64,000 nt of DNA from PFJX01 sp040751755 (GCA_040751755.1 JBFMHC010000024.1:1-64000), one strand, 5' to 3'. Counted from the stretch's first letter, positions 40,034 through 49,270 are shown. Program-made: numbers and translations. Notes: generated by a model not told the origin, from the letters alone.

Positions 40034-40974
40034 GCGAAGAGCAAGGCAAAGAGAGCGAGCGCGGCGCCCTGGAACGCCTGCTCCTGCAACACCTGATGGA
40101 GCAGCGCCGCGGCCGCCGCTGGAGCGTGTTCTTCCGCGCCATGGGCTTCGTCTTCCTGTTCACCGTGCTCATCCTGATCGTCAGCCGCGACGGCGATGAG
40201 TTCGTCTCCACCGGCCCGCACACCGCCCTGATCGAACTCCAGGGCGAGATCGGCGGCGAGGACGGCATGTCCGCGGACGCCCTGATCGGCGCCCTCGGCA
40301 GCGCCTTCGAGGACAAGCACAGCAAGGCCGTGGTGATGCGCATCAACAGCCCGGGCGGCAGCCCGGTACACGCCGGGCAGGTCTATGACGAGATTCGCCG
40401 CCTGCGCGAGAAGTATCCCAAGATCCCGTTCTACGTCGTGGTCGACGACCTGTGCGCCTCCGGCGGTTATTACATCGCCGCCGCCGCCGACAAGATCTTC
40501 GTCGACAAGGCCTCGCTGATCGGCTCGATCGGCGTGCTCATGGACGGTTTCGGCTTCACCGAGGCGATGAAGAAGGTGGGCGTGGAGCGCCGCCTGCTCA
40601 CGGCCGGCGAGCACAAGGGTTTCCTCGACCCCTTCGCGCCCATCGACCCGGTGGAGGAACAGCACGCCAAGGCGATGCTGGAGGAGATCCACCAGCAGTT
40701 CATCCAGGCCGTGCGCGAGGGGCGCGGCAAGCGCCTGAAGGAGACGCCGGAGATGTTCAGCGGCCTGATCTGGAACGGCACCCGCAGCATCGACCTGGGC
40801 CTCGCCGACGGCCTGGGCAGCCTGGACTACGTGGCGCGCGAGGTCGTGCAGGCGGAGGACATCCTCGACTACACGCCGCAGGAAGACCTGGCCGAGCGCC
40901 TGGCGCGCCGCATCGGCAGCGCCATCGGCGACGCCGTTCGCCCCTGGGCCAAGGCGCAGGCGCAATTGCGCTGA
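40030..40974 (+). CDS. sppA: S49-family signal peptide peptidase (SppA-like)
   Basis: A 314-residue inner-membrane serine protease of the short SppA type. It has one membrane segment (RAMGFVFLFTVLILIVS, ~36-52), the crotonase-like core with INSPGGSPVHAGQVYDEI, the nucleophile Ser in DLCASGGYYIAAAADK, and the general base Lys usual for the family in the second half. It degrades cleaved signal peptides and small membrane fragments. It is translationally coupled to the Rieske gene. Confidence 0.93.
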   Translation: MSEEQGKESERGALERLLLQHLMEQRRGRRWSVFFRAMGFVFLFTVLILIVSRDGDEFVSTGPHTALIELQGEIGGEDGMSADALIGALGSAFEDKHSKAVVMRINSPGGSPVHAGQVYDEIRRLREKYPKIPFYVVVDDLCASGGYYIAAAADKIFVDKASLIGSIGVLMDGFGFTEAMKKVGVERRLLTAGEHKGFLDPFAPIDPVEEQHAKAMLEEIHQQFIQAVREGRGKRLKETPEMFSGLIWNGTRSIDLGLADGLGSLDYVAREVVQAEDILDYTPQEDLAERLARRIGSAIGDAVRPWAKAQAQLR

Positions 40975-40985
40975 GGCCCGGCGCC

Positions 40986-41237
40986 ATGTCCGCCAACGTT
41001 GATGCCTATGCGCCGATCTCCTGCATGGCGCACGAGCGCCTCGAATTCGCCGTGCTGCGGCGGCAGAGACTGTCCTTGCATTTCCTGGATGGCCATGGGG
41101 TGGAGCAGACCCTGGTGGTGCTGCCGACCGATGTGTACACGCGCGACGGCGCCGAGTGGCTGACCTGCCGCACCGATGCCGGCCAGACCCAGGTGATCAG
41201 GCTTGACCGCATCCTTGTCGCGGACACGCTCACCTGA
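40986..41237 (+). CDS. rof: Rof-family Rho-binding antiterminator
   Basis: An 83-residue Sm-like protein: YAPISCMAHERLEFAVLRRQ, LSLHFLDGHGVEQTLVVLP, then GQTQVIRLDRILVADTL. This is the layout of E. coli Rof (YaeO), which binds Rho and lowers Rho-dependent termination. ATG 40986 is in frame with a GC-rich leader; a longer frame upstream lies over sppA. It follows sppA by 11 bases. Confidence 0.8.
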   Translation: MSANVDAYAPISCMAHERLEFAVLRRQRLSLHFLDGHGVEQTLVVLPTDVYTRDGAEWLTCRTDAGQTQVIRLDRILVADTLT

Positions 41238-41309
41238 GTCCGGCCGGCCAACGCGCATGGCCGCCTCCCCGACCTATTCTTCAACGAACCGGCAGCCCCT
41301 GAAGGCTCC

Positions 41310-41579
41310 CTATTGTTCCGCTGCCTGCTCCGCCAACTGCCTTTCGTAGCGCCGTTCGATGGCCGCCACCAGGGTGCGGACGTCCTGGGTGCTCAGCTCC
41401 GGATAGCTCTCGTGCACGACCCGCAGGGCCAGGTAGTCGATCGGCGTGCCGGCCCAGTTGTTGGAATCGTGGAAGAAATGATCGATGCGCAGGCGGGCAT
41501 CGCTGAAGATGGCGCGCAAATGAGGATGCTTGCGGCGGTCGACCTGGATGGTCCCGTCGCGATCGGGATTGGTGCTCAT
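41310..41579 (-). CDS. Conserved-looking hypothetical protein, 89 residues
   Basis: I do not recognise the family. The protein is hydrophilic, with charged helices: VDRRKHPHLRAIFSDARLRI, FFHDSNNWAGTPIDYLALRV, and a helical tail LVAAIERRYERQLAEQ. ATG 41579 is chosen because AAGGAG lies 5 bases upstream. It is downstream of the ychJ-like gene on the same strand and convergent with rof. Confidence 0.6.
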   Translation of the reverse strand: MSTNPDRDGTIQVDRRKHPHLRAIFSDARLRIDHFFHDSNNWAGTPIDYLALRVVHESYPELSTQDVRTLVAAIERRYERQLAEQAAEQ

Positions 41580-41651
41580 GGTCACTCCTTGGTCCTCGCT
41601 GCGGGGGCCCCCGCAGTGTTACCAATTTAGACAATTTTCTCCCGATGGAAA

Positions 41652-42050
41652 TCAGGCCGTGTGCTGTTCGCCATCCATGTACAGCCACTCGCCGTCCAGC
41701 AGTGCGAAGCGGCTGGTCTCGTGCAGGCGGTAGGCGCGGCCCGCGATCTTGTAGCGGGCGACGAATTCGACCAGCGCTCGGTCCGCCGCAAGGACTTCGT
41801 GGCGTTTGACGGCGAGACCCAGCCAGCGCGGCAGGGGCGGCTCATGCAGGTCGAGGCGCGGCGGCCGGGTGTCCGGGTGCCAGGTGGCGAGCAGATAGGC
41901 CTCGTCGAGCCGCGTGAAGGCGGTATAGCGGCTGCGCATCAGGGTCTCGGCGTCGCGCGCCGGTCGGCTGCCGTCCAGGCAGGGGCCGCAGCACGCCGCG
42001 AAAGGCTTGCCGGATCCGCAGGGGCAGGGTGGCGATGGGTTTTTCGTCAT
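41652..42050 (-). CDS. YchJ-family SEC-C-containing protein
   Basis: A 132-residue protein beginning MTKNPSPPCPCGSGKPFAAC, the SEC-C metal-binding motif CPCGSGKxFxxCC. The UPF0225/YchJ core follows: MRSRYTAFTRLDEAYLLATW and SRFALLDGEWLYMDG. The family is NTF2-like with no settled function. It is divergent from the OmpA-type lipoprotein gene, with 89 bases between the two ATGs. Confidence 0.88.
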   Translation of the reverse strand: MTKNPSPPCPCGSGKPFAACCGPCLDGSRPARDAETLMRSRYTAFTRLDEAYLLATWHPDTRPPRLDLHEPPLPRWLGLAVKRHEVLAADRALVEFVARYKIAGRAYRLHETSRFALLDGEWLYMDGEQHTA

Positions 42051-42139
42051 GGGGGATGGATATACCACAGACCACCCCCTCGCCCGGTCCTGCCGGCTGG
42101 CCTATGCTTCGCCCCAATCATTCCAATCGAGGAGACCTC

Positions 42140-43522
42140 ATGAGCCGCGCCGCACGTTCCCCGTTCCCCCGCATCTCTCTCCTGTCCGGGCTGCTCGTGC
42201 TCGGCCTGAGCGGCTGCGCCACCAAGGAGTTCGTGCAGAAGGAGGTGGATGTCGTGCACCTGCGCATCAACAAGCTGGAGCGCCAGATCGGCGAGGCGGG
42301 GCAACGCATCGACGCCAACGCCGGCCGCATCCAGGCGGGTGAGGAACGGCTGGGACGCGCCGAGGCGGGAGCGGACAGTCTGCACAAGCGCCTCGACGAG
42401 ACCCAGGCCGATCTGGAAGGCGCGAACCGCAACCTCGCCGGTCTCCTGGCCGGACTCAACACCGCGAACCAGCGCATCGACACGAATACCCGCGAGATCG
42501 CCGATGGCCGCGCGCGCGTCGAGACGTTGGCGCAGCAGCTCGGCGCCGCAAGCCAGCGCGTCGACGGCGTGTTTGCGAACCTGGCGCAGGCAGACGCGCG
42601 TCTCGCAGCCCTGGAAACGGCAGGCCGGCACGAGGCCGCCATGGCGCCGGCCGCGTCGTCGTCCGCACCGGCCATGCGCGCGGAGGCGCCCGTCGCGGCT
42701 GCCGTGCCGGAGACGGCCCCGGCCAGCCTGCAGGAGCGGCTGGAGCGGGTGGACAGCCTGATCGACGCGGTACAGCAGCGCATCTCTGCGAATTCCGCCG
42801 CCATCGAGGGCAGTGCCACGCGCATCGGCGCACTGGAATCCGGCCTGGAAGCGGCGGGCAGGCGTGACGCGGAGGCCGAAGCGGCCTTGCAGCAGACGCA
42901 GGCGCAGATCGGCACCGCGCAGTCCCGCCTGGCTGCCGCCGAACAGCGCATCGATGCCAACGGCATGGCCCTGCGGGAGATGGACACGCGGATCGAGACG
43001 GTCGCCGGCGGCCTCAGGGATGCCGACGCACGTCTGCGTGACGGCGAGAAGCACCTGGGCGAGATGGGAGAGCGCCTCGACGGCCATCGCCGTGCCGAGG
43101 CCGCGCTGTCGCAGACCGCCGAGGAGGCGCTGGCGCGCGCCACCGCGGCTGGCAAGCTCGCCGAGGGCAGGCTGCTCGCCGAGACCGTGCTGTCGGATGA
43201 GGTGGGCTTCGCATCGAACAGGGCCGAGCTGAGCGACGCCGCCAGGCAGGCCCTGGGTGCCCTCGTCGAGCGGCTGAAGGGCCAGAACCAGGGCGTGTTC
43301 ATCGAGGTGCAGGGGCATACCGACGACAGCGGCCGCGCGAAGGCCAATCTCACCCTGTCGCGCCAGCGCGCCGAGGCGGTGCGCGACTTCCTCCACGCGG
43401 CTGGGATCCCTCTGCACCGTCTGGCAGTCTTGGCCTATGGCGAGACCCGGCCGGTCGCGGACAATGAGACTCTGGATGGGCGGGCCAAGAACCGCCGCGT
43501 CGTCCTGGTGGTGCTGAAGTGA
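42140..43522 (+). CDS. OmpA-family outer-membrane lipoprotein with long coiled coil
   Basis: A 460-residue protein. The N-terminus is a lipoprotein signal (LLSGLLVLGLSGC, lipobox LSGC). Residues ~30-340 are an alanine- and arginine-rich coiled coil with repeated QRIDAN and heptad-like units, partly resembling MCP-like helices. The C-terminus is an OmpA peptidoglycan-binding domain: GFASNRAELSDAAR, VEVQGHTDDSG-like IEVQGHTDDSGRAKANL, and RAKNRRVVLVVL. It probably bridges outer membrane and wall. GAGGAGACC precedes the ATG. The hydrolase gene follows 20 bases later. Confidence 0.88.
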   Translation: MSRAARSPFPRISLLSGLLVLGLSGCATKEFVQKEVDVVHLRINKLERQIGEAGQRIDANAGRIQAGEERLGRAEAGADSLHKRLDETQADLEGANRNLAGLLAGLNTANQRIDTNTREIADGRARVETLAQQLGAASQRVDGVFANLAQADARLAALETAGRHEAAMAPAASSSAPAMRAEAPVAAAVPETAPASLQERLERVDSLIDAVQQRISANSAAIEGSATRIGALESGLEAAGRRDAEAEAALQQTQAQIGTAQSRLAAAEQRIDANGMALREMDTRIETVAGGLRDADARLRDGEKHLGEMGERLDGHRRAEAALSQTAEEALARATAAGKLAEGRLLAETVLSDEVGFASNRAELSDAARQALGALVERLKGQNQGVFIEVQGHTDDSGRAKANLTLSRQRAEAVRDFLHAAGIPLHRLAVLAYGETRPVADNETLDGRAKNRRVVLVVLK

Positions 43523-43542
43523 ATGGATCGAGAGGAGCAAAG

Positions 43543-44325
43543 ATGCGTCAATGGATGATGGGCGGTCTGATGCTGGCCGCCACACTGGCCAGCGCCGGCG
43601 AGGTGCAGATCCGCAATATCACAATCAAGTCTGGTGACGTGGAGGTGCCGGTCTACGTGGCCATTCCCGAGGGGAAGGGCCCGTTCCCGCCGGTGCTGTT
43701 CATCCACGCCAAGCGCGGGATCGACGATGCCGAGCAGCGACACATCAAGGAGCTGGCCAGCCAGGGCTATCTCACGGTCATGCCGGACTGGCAGAGTGGG
43801 CGCATGATCGAACGCTGGCCTGCCGAGCACGACCCGGCCACCGAGAAGGACGTGGAACAGGCCCTCGACTATCTACGCGCCATGCCGGAGGCATGCAAGC
43901 AGCCCGTCGGCATCGTCGCCCTGTCGCGCGGCCCCTATTACGCCATACGCCTGGCGGCCAGGCGGGGCGCGGACATTGCCGCCATCGTCAGCTACTACGG
44001 CCACATGCAGAACCCCAACGCGCCGGAACCGGACCAGTTGTTCCGTGTCGCGCCCGAGGTCATGCAGATCACCACGCCCATCCTCTACCTGATCGGCGAG
44101 CAGGACTTCGAGCTGCGCCGCATCAACGGCGGGCGGGCCTTCTATGCCTTGTGGGAACGGGGCGTGCCGGTGGAGTACCAGGTCTACCCGATGGCGCGGC
44201 GCGCCTTCGATTTCCGCGCCGACCAGACACCGGAGGAAAAGATCGCCACCCGTCACGCGCGCCAGCGCGCCGACCAGTGGCTCAAGCGCTGGATGAAGCT
44301 CGACGGGGCAGGGCGCTGCCAGTGA
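43543..44325 (+). CDS. Secreted dienelactone hydrolase-like protein, catalytic His missing
   Basis: A 260-residue alpha/beta hydrolase with a signal peptide (MMGGLMLAATLASAGE). The core fits dienelactone hydrolases: PVYVAIPEGKGPFPPVLFIH, nucleophile Ser in VALSRGPYYA, Asp in LIGEQDFELRR. The histidine normally in PGxxHAF is Arg (YPMARRAFDF), and HEIFG is changed to HAKRG. The triad is thus incomplete, so the protein may be inactive or a binding protein. GAGAGGAG gives the start at 43543. It is likely co-transcribed with the lipoprotein gene. Confidence 0.8.
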   Translation: MRQWMMGGLMLAATLASAGEVQIRNITIKSGDVEVPVYVAIPEGKGPFPPVLFIHAKRGIDDAEQRHIKELASQGYLTVMPDWQSGRMIERWPAEHDPATEKDVEQALDYLRAMPEACKQPVGIVALSRGPYYAIRLAARRGADIAAIVSYYGHMQNPNAPEPDQLFRVAPEVMQITTPILYLIGEQDFELRRINGGRAFYALWERGVPVEYQVYPMARRAFDFRADQTPEEKIATRHARQRADQWLKRWMKLDGAGRCQ

Positions 44326-44337
44326 TGGGCGCGCGGG

Positions 44338-44853
44338 TCAGCCGAACAGGCTGTCCACGTCGTCCTGGCTGATCTGCTCCTCGCGCCGCACTTGCGGCCC
44401 GGAGAGTTCTTCGTTTTCGGCCTCGTCCTCGATCAGCAGGTGGGCGAGGCCGGTCTCCATGCGTTCCACCGTCACCAGCAGTTTGTTCACCACCTGGCCC
44501 ACCAGGTCCTGGAAGGCCTGCGCCTGCACGATCTCGCGCAGGTCGTCGCCGCTGGCGGCGTGCTCCTCCCGCAGCCCCGCGAGGAAGGCGCGCAGGCGCG
44601 GCGAGCGGGTCAGGCCGGCCAGCTCTTCCGCCTCCGTCTGCTGGCGCTTGAGCCGTTCACCGAGCTGTTCCGCCGCGTTCAGGGTCTGGCTCGCCGCCTG
44701 TTCGGTGAGGCTGGCGATGTAGCGCAGGCGGTCGCGCGTGTTGCTGACCACCTGGGTCTGCGGCAATGAATCCTCGCCGATCTCCTGCAGGGTGGCGCGC
44801 AGGTCGTTGACCAGGTTCAAGAGGTCCTGGTGCCGGTCATGTGCTTGGCTCAT
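44338..44853 (-). CDS. cheZ: CheZ protein phosphatase
   Basis: A 171-residue, largely helical protein with the CheZ active-site helix IVQAQAFQDLVGQVVNKLL, where Asp and Gln promote CheY-P hydrolysis, and the C-terminal CheY-docking peptide QDDVDSLFG. It is shorter than E. coli CheZ (214). It is not inside a chemotaxis operon here; an MCP gene lies about 5 kb away. It is convergent with the hydrolase gene. Confidence 0.85.
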   Translation of the reverse strand: MSQAHDRHQDLLNLVNDLRATLQEIGEDSLPQTQVVSNTRDRLRYIASLTEQAASQTLNAAEQLGERLKRQQTEAEELAGLTRSPRLRAFLAGLREEHAASGDDLREIVQAQAFQDLVGQVVNKLLVTVERMETGLAHLLIEDEAENEELSGPQVRREEQISQDDVDSLFG

Positions 44854-44925
44854 GGGGTCTCCGTCGTTGTCGTCTGCTTATCGGCAGGGCACGGGAGAGC
44901 TTTAGGGCGCGCGCCGGTCCCGCTT

Positions 44926-45351
<426 letters not shown>

Positions 45352-45361
45352 GGGCGGCGCC

Positions 45362-45559
45362 TCAATCGGGCATCTTCGAGGTGGGGCCCTTGTCGCGCGT
45401 CACGAGATACATGCCCACACCGGCGAGCAGCATCCACAGCGCCATGGCGAGCGACCCCAGGGTTTCCCAGAGGCTGCCAAGGAACATCAGCAGGACGAGG
45501 GAGAGGCCCAGCAGGGCGTTGCCGAGCCAGAAGGCGGGGGTGTGATTGGGGTTGTCCAT
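45362..45559 (-). CDS. Small two-helix membrane protein
   Basis: A 65-residue protein with two hydrophobic stretches (FWLGNALLGLSLVLLMFLG and LAMALWMLLAGVGMYLV) and a polar C-terminus. No family is recognised. Ten bases from msrB on the same strand. Composition and spacing support a real gene. Confidence 0.6.
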   Translation of the reverse strand: MDNPNHTPAFWLGNALLGLSLVLLMFLGSLWETLGSLAMALWMLLAGVGMYLVTRDKGPTSKMPD

Positions 45560-45675
45560 GCGGTACTCCGGTTGGAACTGGTGGGATTCGGCACGGCTTA
45601 AGTTTACCCGCCCATGCCGCCTGCACGCAGCCCTCGAAACCAGGCGACAGCGATCCGGCCCGCAGGTGATCCGAC

Positions 45676-45888
45676 ATGAAGAAGTTCCTCGCCGCCACCA
45701 CCATCAACTCCCTGGCAGCCCTGCCTGCCTCGACCCTGGCCATGGCCGACGAGGATACGCGGGCGGCTCGCGCAGACGAGTCCGGCGCCGTCAAACGCAC
45801 CTTCGAGTCGGTGGACGCCGTCCCTGACGGCGAGCTTACGCTTGCGCAGCGCAGGGCATGGTCAACGGAGAGGAAGACCGGGCGATAG
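45676..45888 (+). CDS. Small secreted protein with a degenerate EF-hand-like motif
   Basis: A 70-residue protein with a Sec signal (MKKFLAATTINSLAALPAST...AMA). The mature part has FESVDAVPDGELTLAQR, which recalls an EF-hand (F..xDxxxDGxLTxxE) but lacks several ligands. No neighbour clarifies its role. The short length leaves some doubt that it is translated. Confidence 0.5.
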   Translation: MKKFLAATTINSLAALPASTLAMADEDTRAARADESGAVKRTFESVDAVPDGELTLAQRRAWSTERKTGR

Positions 45889-45902
45889 GACGGCGGAGCG
45901 CG

Positions 45903-46046
45903 TCACTTCTCCAACTCGACCCAGCTGTCCTCGTCCACGTCGGCGGCCGTCGCCTCGTCGTCGTGCTCGTCGAGGTCTTCCGCGTCGGCGCACTCTTCAT
46001 CGTGCCAGTGCGGCTCGAATTCGCTGATCAGGTAGTAGCCGGGCAT
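45903..46046 (-). CDS. Small acidic protein, 47 residues
   Basis: MPGYYLISEFEPHWHDEECA is followed by a run of Asp and Glu ending in VDEDSWVELEK. GGAGG lies 6 bases before the ATG at 46046. About one third of residues are acidic, and His and Cys occur near the start, so metal binding is possible. Family unknown. It lies just downstream of the RhlE gene, on the same strand. Confidence 0.55.
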   Translation of the reverse strand: MPGYYLISEFEPHWHDEECADAEDLDEHDDEATAADVDEDSWVELEK

Positions 46047-46119
46047 GGCTCGCCTCCAGGATGGGACTTGAATCTCCGCATCCTGGCGCGGGCGGGTGAC
46101 GTCTTGATGACCGTGCGGG

Positions 46120-47442
46120 TCAGTGGTGCCGGCCCCCGGAACGGTGCGGCGCGGAAGGACGGGCGTTGCCGGGGCCGCCGTGGCGCGGCGCGCCGGGTTT
46201 GCCCGCTGCATTGCCGCGCGGCTGGCCACGGCCGCCGCCGCCACCGCGTTGCTGGTGTTCCTGGCTGCGCAGCTGGATGGGCTGCGGCCTGGCATTGAGG
46301 TCGGGCTCGAACCCCGGCACCACTTCCTTGGGCAGCTGGCGCTTGATCAGACGCTCGATGCCGCGCAGGTAGTCGAACTCGTCGACGCACACCAGGGAGA
46401 TCGCCTCGCCCTCGGCGCCGGCGCGGCCGGTGCGGCCGATGCGGTGCACATAGTCTTCCGGTACGTTGGGCAGCTCGTAGTTGACCACGTGCGGCAGCTC
46501 GCTGATGTCGATGCCGCGCGCGGCGATGTCGGTGGCGACCAGTACCTGCAGCTCGCCGTTCTTGAACTCGGACAGTGCGCGGGTGCGCGCCGCCTGGCTC
46601 TTGTTGCCGTGGATCGCCATGGCGCTGATGCCGTCCTTGCCGAGCTGCTCCACCAGGCGGTTGGCGCCGTGCTTGGTGCGCGTGAACACCAGCACCTGGA
46701 ACCACTGGTGCGTCTGGATCAGGTGCGCGAGCACTTGGCGCTTCTTGTCGCGGTCGACGTGGTAGATCCGCTGCGCCACGGTGTCGGCGGTTGCGTTGCG
46801 TCGCGCCACTTCGATCAGCGCCGGCTGGTTCAGCAGGCCGTCCGCCAGGGCCTTGATCTCGTCGGAGAAGGTTGCGGAGAAGAGCAGGTTCTGGCGCTGC
46901 TGCGGCAGCAGGGCGAGGACCTTCCTGATGTCCTTGATGAAGCCCATGTCGAGCATGCGGTCCGCCTCGTCGAGCACCAGGATCTCCACACCGGAGAGGT
47001 CGACGGTCCGCTGCGCCACGTGGTCGAGCAGGCGCCCTGGGGTGGCGACGAGGATGTCGACGCGGCCCTGCAGGCGGCTGATCTGCGGGTTGATGCTGAC
47101 GCCGCCGAACATCGCCATCGAGCTGAGTTTGGTGTGCTTGCCGTAGGTGCGCACGGATTCCTCGACCTGCGCGGCGAGTTCGCGCGTCGGCGTGAGGATG
47201 AGGGCGCGCACCGGATGGCGTCCGCCGGCCGTCCGCTTGGCGGGTTTGGTGGTCAGGCGGTGCAGGATGGGCAGCACGAAGCCGGCGGTCTTGCCGGTGC
47301 CGGTCTGCGCGCCGGCGAGCAGGTCGCCGCCCTTGAGGACGGCGGGGATGGCTTGCTGCTGAATGGGGGTGGGGGTGGTATAGCCGTGCTCGGTGACGGC
47401 ACGCACGATCTCTTCGGCGAGGCCGAGGTCGGAAAACTGCAT
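46120..47442 (-). CDS. rhlE: DEAD-box RNA helicase, RhlE-like
   Basis: A 440-residue helicase: Q motif FSDLGLAEEIVRAV...TPTPIQQQAIP, motif I GAQTGTGKTA, DEAD in EILVLDEADRMLDMGF, SAT in LLFSATFS, and motif VI HRIGRTGRAG. The C-terminus is a basic, Gly/Gln/Pro-rich tail (RGGGGGRGQPRGN) that would bind RNA. RhlE helicases act in ribosome assembly and RNA decay. Confidence 0.93.
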   Translation of the reverse strand: MQFSDLGLAEEIVRAVTEHGYTTPTPIQQQAIPAVLKGGDLLAGAQTGTGKTAGFVLPILHRLTTKPAKRTAGGRHPVRALILTPTRELAAQVEESVRTYGKHTKLSSMAMFGGVSINPQISRLQGRVDILVATPGRLLDHVAQRTVDLSGVEILVLDEADRMLDMGFIKDIRKVLALLPQQRQNLLFSATFSDEIKALADGLLNQPALIEVARRNATADTVAQRIYHVDRDKKRQVLAHLIQTHQWFQVLVFTRTKHGANRLVEQLGKDGISAMAIHGNKSQAARTRALSEFKNGELQVLVATDIAARGIDISELPHVVNYELPNVPEDYVHRIGRTGRAGAEGEAISLVCVDEFDYLRGIERLIKRQLPKEVVPGFEPDLNARPQPIQLRSQEHQQRGGGGGRGQPRGNAAGKPGAPRHGGPGNARPSAPHRSGGRHH

Positions 47443-47504
47443 GGAAACTCCAGGTACATCGGCTTGCGCCGCGCGATGGGCGCCAGTCTCAAGCGGATGG
47501 GGAC

Positions 47505-47535
47505 AAAAAAAACGGCGGCCAGACTGTGGCCGCCG
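47505..47535 (-). terminator. Rho-independent terminator after the glycine-zipper gene
   Basis: Read on the minus strand: GGCGGCC, a 7-base loop, GGCCGCC, a G, then eight T. It lies 27 bases past the stop at 47562 and separates that gene from rhlE. Confidence 0.9.
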
Positions 47536-47561
47536 CGGCGGATTCTAGCAGAGGGAAGCGC

Positions 47562-48110
47562 TCAATCCCGGTGATTTTTCTCCCAGCCGTGGGCCTTGCC
47601 GGGCGGGTGATGCTTGTGTTTCTTGTGCTTGCGGTGGCGGTCGTCGTCGTCGTACTCGTCGTCACGGTCGCCGACGCGGACCTGCACCTGCGGGCCGGAA
47701 CGCACGGTCGTGCCGGTACGCACCGTGGTGCCGCTCTTCTGGCTGGTTTCCGTGGTCTGCTTGCCGATCGCCGCGCCGGCCGCGGCGCCGACGCCGCTGC
47801 CGATCACCGCGCCGGTGCTGCCACCCATCTTCTCGCCGACCGCCGCACCCGCGGCGCCGCCGACCGCGCCGCCGACGACCGCGCCGGTCTTGCCGGAGCC
47901 GGAGGTGCTCACCGCCGCGCCGGCCGCGCCGCCGACCGCGCCGCCGACGATGGCGCCGGTCTTGCCGCCCACCGACTGGCCGATGGCGGTACCGGCCGCC
48001 GCGCCCACGCCGGTGACCACGGCGGTCTGTGCGGTGTCGCCGGCATGCGCGGCCAGGGTGCCGCTGGCGGCCAGGGCGAACATGAATCGGGAAAGTCTGT
48101 GTCTGGTCAT
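47562..48110 (-). CDS. Glycine-zipper envelope protein
   Basis: A 182-residue protein with a signal peptide (RFMFALAASGTLAAHA), then about four near-repeats of KTGAVVGGAVGGAAGAAV, a glycine-zipper pattern typical of membrane-inserting or outer-membrane proteins. The tail is acidic and then very His/Lys-rich (DDDDRHRKHKKHKHHPPGK), a possible metal site. AGGAGAAG places the start at 48110. An OmpA-type gene lies just upstream on the same strand, so they may be co-transcribed. Confidence 0.75.
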   Translation of the reverse strand: MTRHRLSRFMFALAASGTLAAHAGDTAQTAVVTGVGAAAGTAIGQSVGGKTGAIVGGAVGGAAGAAVSTSGSGKTGAVVGGAVGGAAGAAVGEKMGGSTGAVIGSGVGAAAGAAIGKQTTETSQKSGTTVRTGTTVRSGPQVQVRVGDRDDEYDDDDRHRKHKKHKHHPPGKAHGWEKNHRD

Positions 48111-48134
48111 GAGCTTCTCCTCTCGGTAGGCCAA

Positions 48135-49028
48135 TTATTCGGGGGTGATCTCGACCCGCCGGTTCGGCGCCAGGCAGGCCTTGGTGGCGGGGCTGGCGAC
48201 ACCCTTGCAGTGCTTGATGGGCATGCGTTCGCCCATTGCGACGACGCGCATCTCGCCTGCGGGCTTGCCGCGTGCCACCAAGTGCTGACGCGCCGCCTCG
48301 GCGCGACGCCGAGACAGGACCAGATTATAGGCAAGCGGTCCCAGGCGGTCTGTGTGCCCCGTCACAACCACGCGCTGGCCCCGGGGCAGGCCGGCCAGCC
48401 AGATATCCAGCGTCGCGCGGCCCGCGGCGCTCAGCTCGGCGCTGTCGAAGGCGAAATGGGCGTGCGCGTCCTCCACCACGACCCCGGTCGCCGCCGGCTG
48501 GGCAGGCGGGGCGGGGGGAGGCGCCGTCGCGGCGGCCGGGATGGCGGGAGGCGTCAAGCGTGCGGGCTCCGGCGTGACCTGGATGGCTGGCGCAAGCTGG
48601 GCTGTCGCGGATGGCGGCACGGGCATGGGTGGCGGTACGGGCACGGGTGGCGGTACGGTGGGCGCATGGGGCGGCATGCCGGTGGGGGCGGGCGGTTGCG
48701 GGGCCGTCCAGGCCATCGGCGCGCCCGGCGCGACGGGCATGAAGGCCGGCGGCGCGTAGGCGAAGGGATAGGCCGCTTGTTGTGGCACGTAGAGGCTGGG
48801 TGGCGCCAGCGGCACGGCAGCGAGGCGGGCCCCGTGGGGCATCGCGCAGGTCGGCGCGGGGCCGGTCAGGGCGACGGGCTGACACATCACCTGGCCGTTC
48901 GGCAGGGGCTGGCATACCTGGCGGACTGCGTAGACCACGGGCGTGGCGCAGGGGTCGCCGGCCTGCGCGAGGCCGAAGGCCAGGCCGGCGAGGAGGGTGG
49001 AGGCGGCGGTGCTGGCGCGTGGGGGCAT
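48135..49028 (-). CDS. OmpA-domain protein with proline-rich linker
   Basis: A 297-residue protein with a signal peptide (ASTLLAGLAFGLAQAG), a Cys-containing region (CATPVVYAVRQVCQPL), a long Pro/Ala linker (VPPPVPVPPPMPVPP) and a C-terminal OmpA domain (HFAFDSAELSAAG, VVVTGHTDRLG, NRRVEITPE). It anchors non-covalently to peptidoglycan. There is no lipobox. It ends 24 bases before the glycine-zipper start. Confidence 0.85.
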   Translation of the reverse strand: MPPRASTAASTLLAGLAFGLAQAGDPCATPVVYAVRQVCQPLPNGQVMCQPVALTGPAPTCAMPHGARLAAVPLAPPSLYVPQQAAYPFAYAPPAFMPVAPGAPMAWTAPQPPAPTGMPPHAPTVPPPVPVPPPMPVPPSATAQLAPAIQVTPEPARLTPPAIPAAATAPPPAPPAQPAATGVVVEDAHAHFAFDSAELSAAGRATLDIWLAGLPRGQRVVVTGHTDRLGPLAYNLVLSRRRAEAARQHLVARGKPAGEMRVVAMGERMPIKHCKGVASPATKACLAPNRRVEITPE

Positions 49029-49075
49029 GGGCGGCTCGTTGCGGAGGCTAAGGCGGGTAGGGGGTCGCCGGCCGA

Positions 49076-49270
49076 TCAGGCCGCGGCGGGCGGCTTGGCC
49101 GGCTTTTCGAGGTAGAAGGGGCAGCTCACCACACCACCGGGCTGGCGGACCAGTTCCTCGCTGAAATCGGCGTAGGTGCGGTGCAGGCTGTGTCTGCCGG
49201 CGTCGTCCTCGAAGCGCTGGCACTGGGTGGCCAGGGGACAGCAGGAGGTCATGCAGTAGGTCAGGCTCAT
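49076..49270 (-). CDS. Small cysteine-containing protein, 64 residues
   Basis: MSLTYCMTSCCPLATQCQRF opens with four cysteines (C-x3-CC-x5-C), and a further Cys lies in GVVSCPFYLEK. A metal or cluster site is possible. No family is recognised. It lies 18 bases past the ABM-type gene on the same strand and 47 bases upstream of the OmpA-type gene. Confidence 0.6.
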   Translation of the reverse strand: MSLTYCMTSCCPLATQCQRFEDDAGRHSLHRTYADFSEELVRQPGGVVSCPFYLEKPAKPPAAA

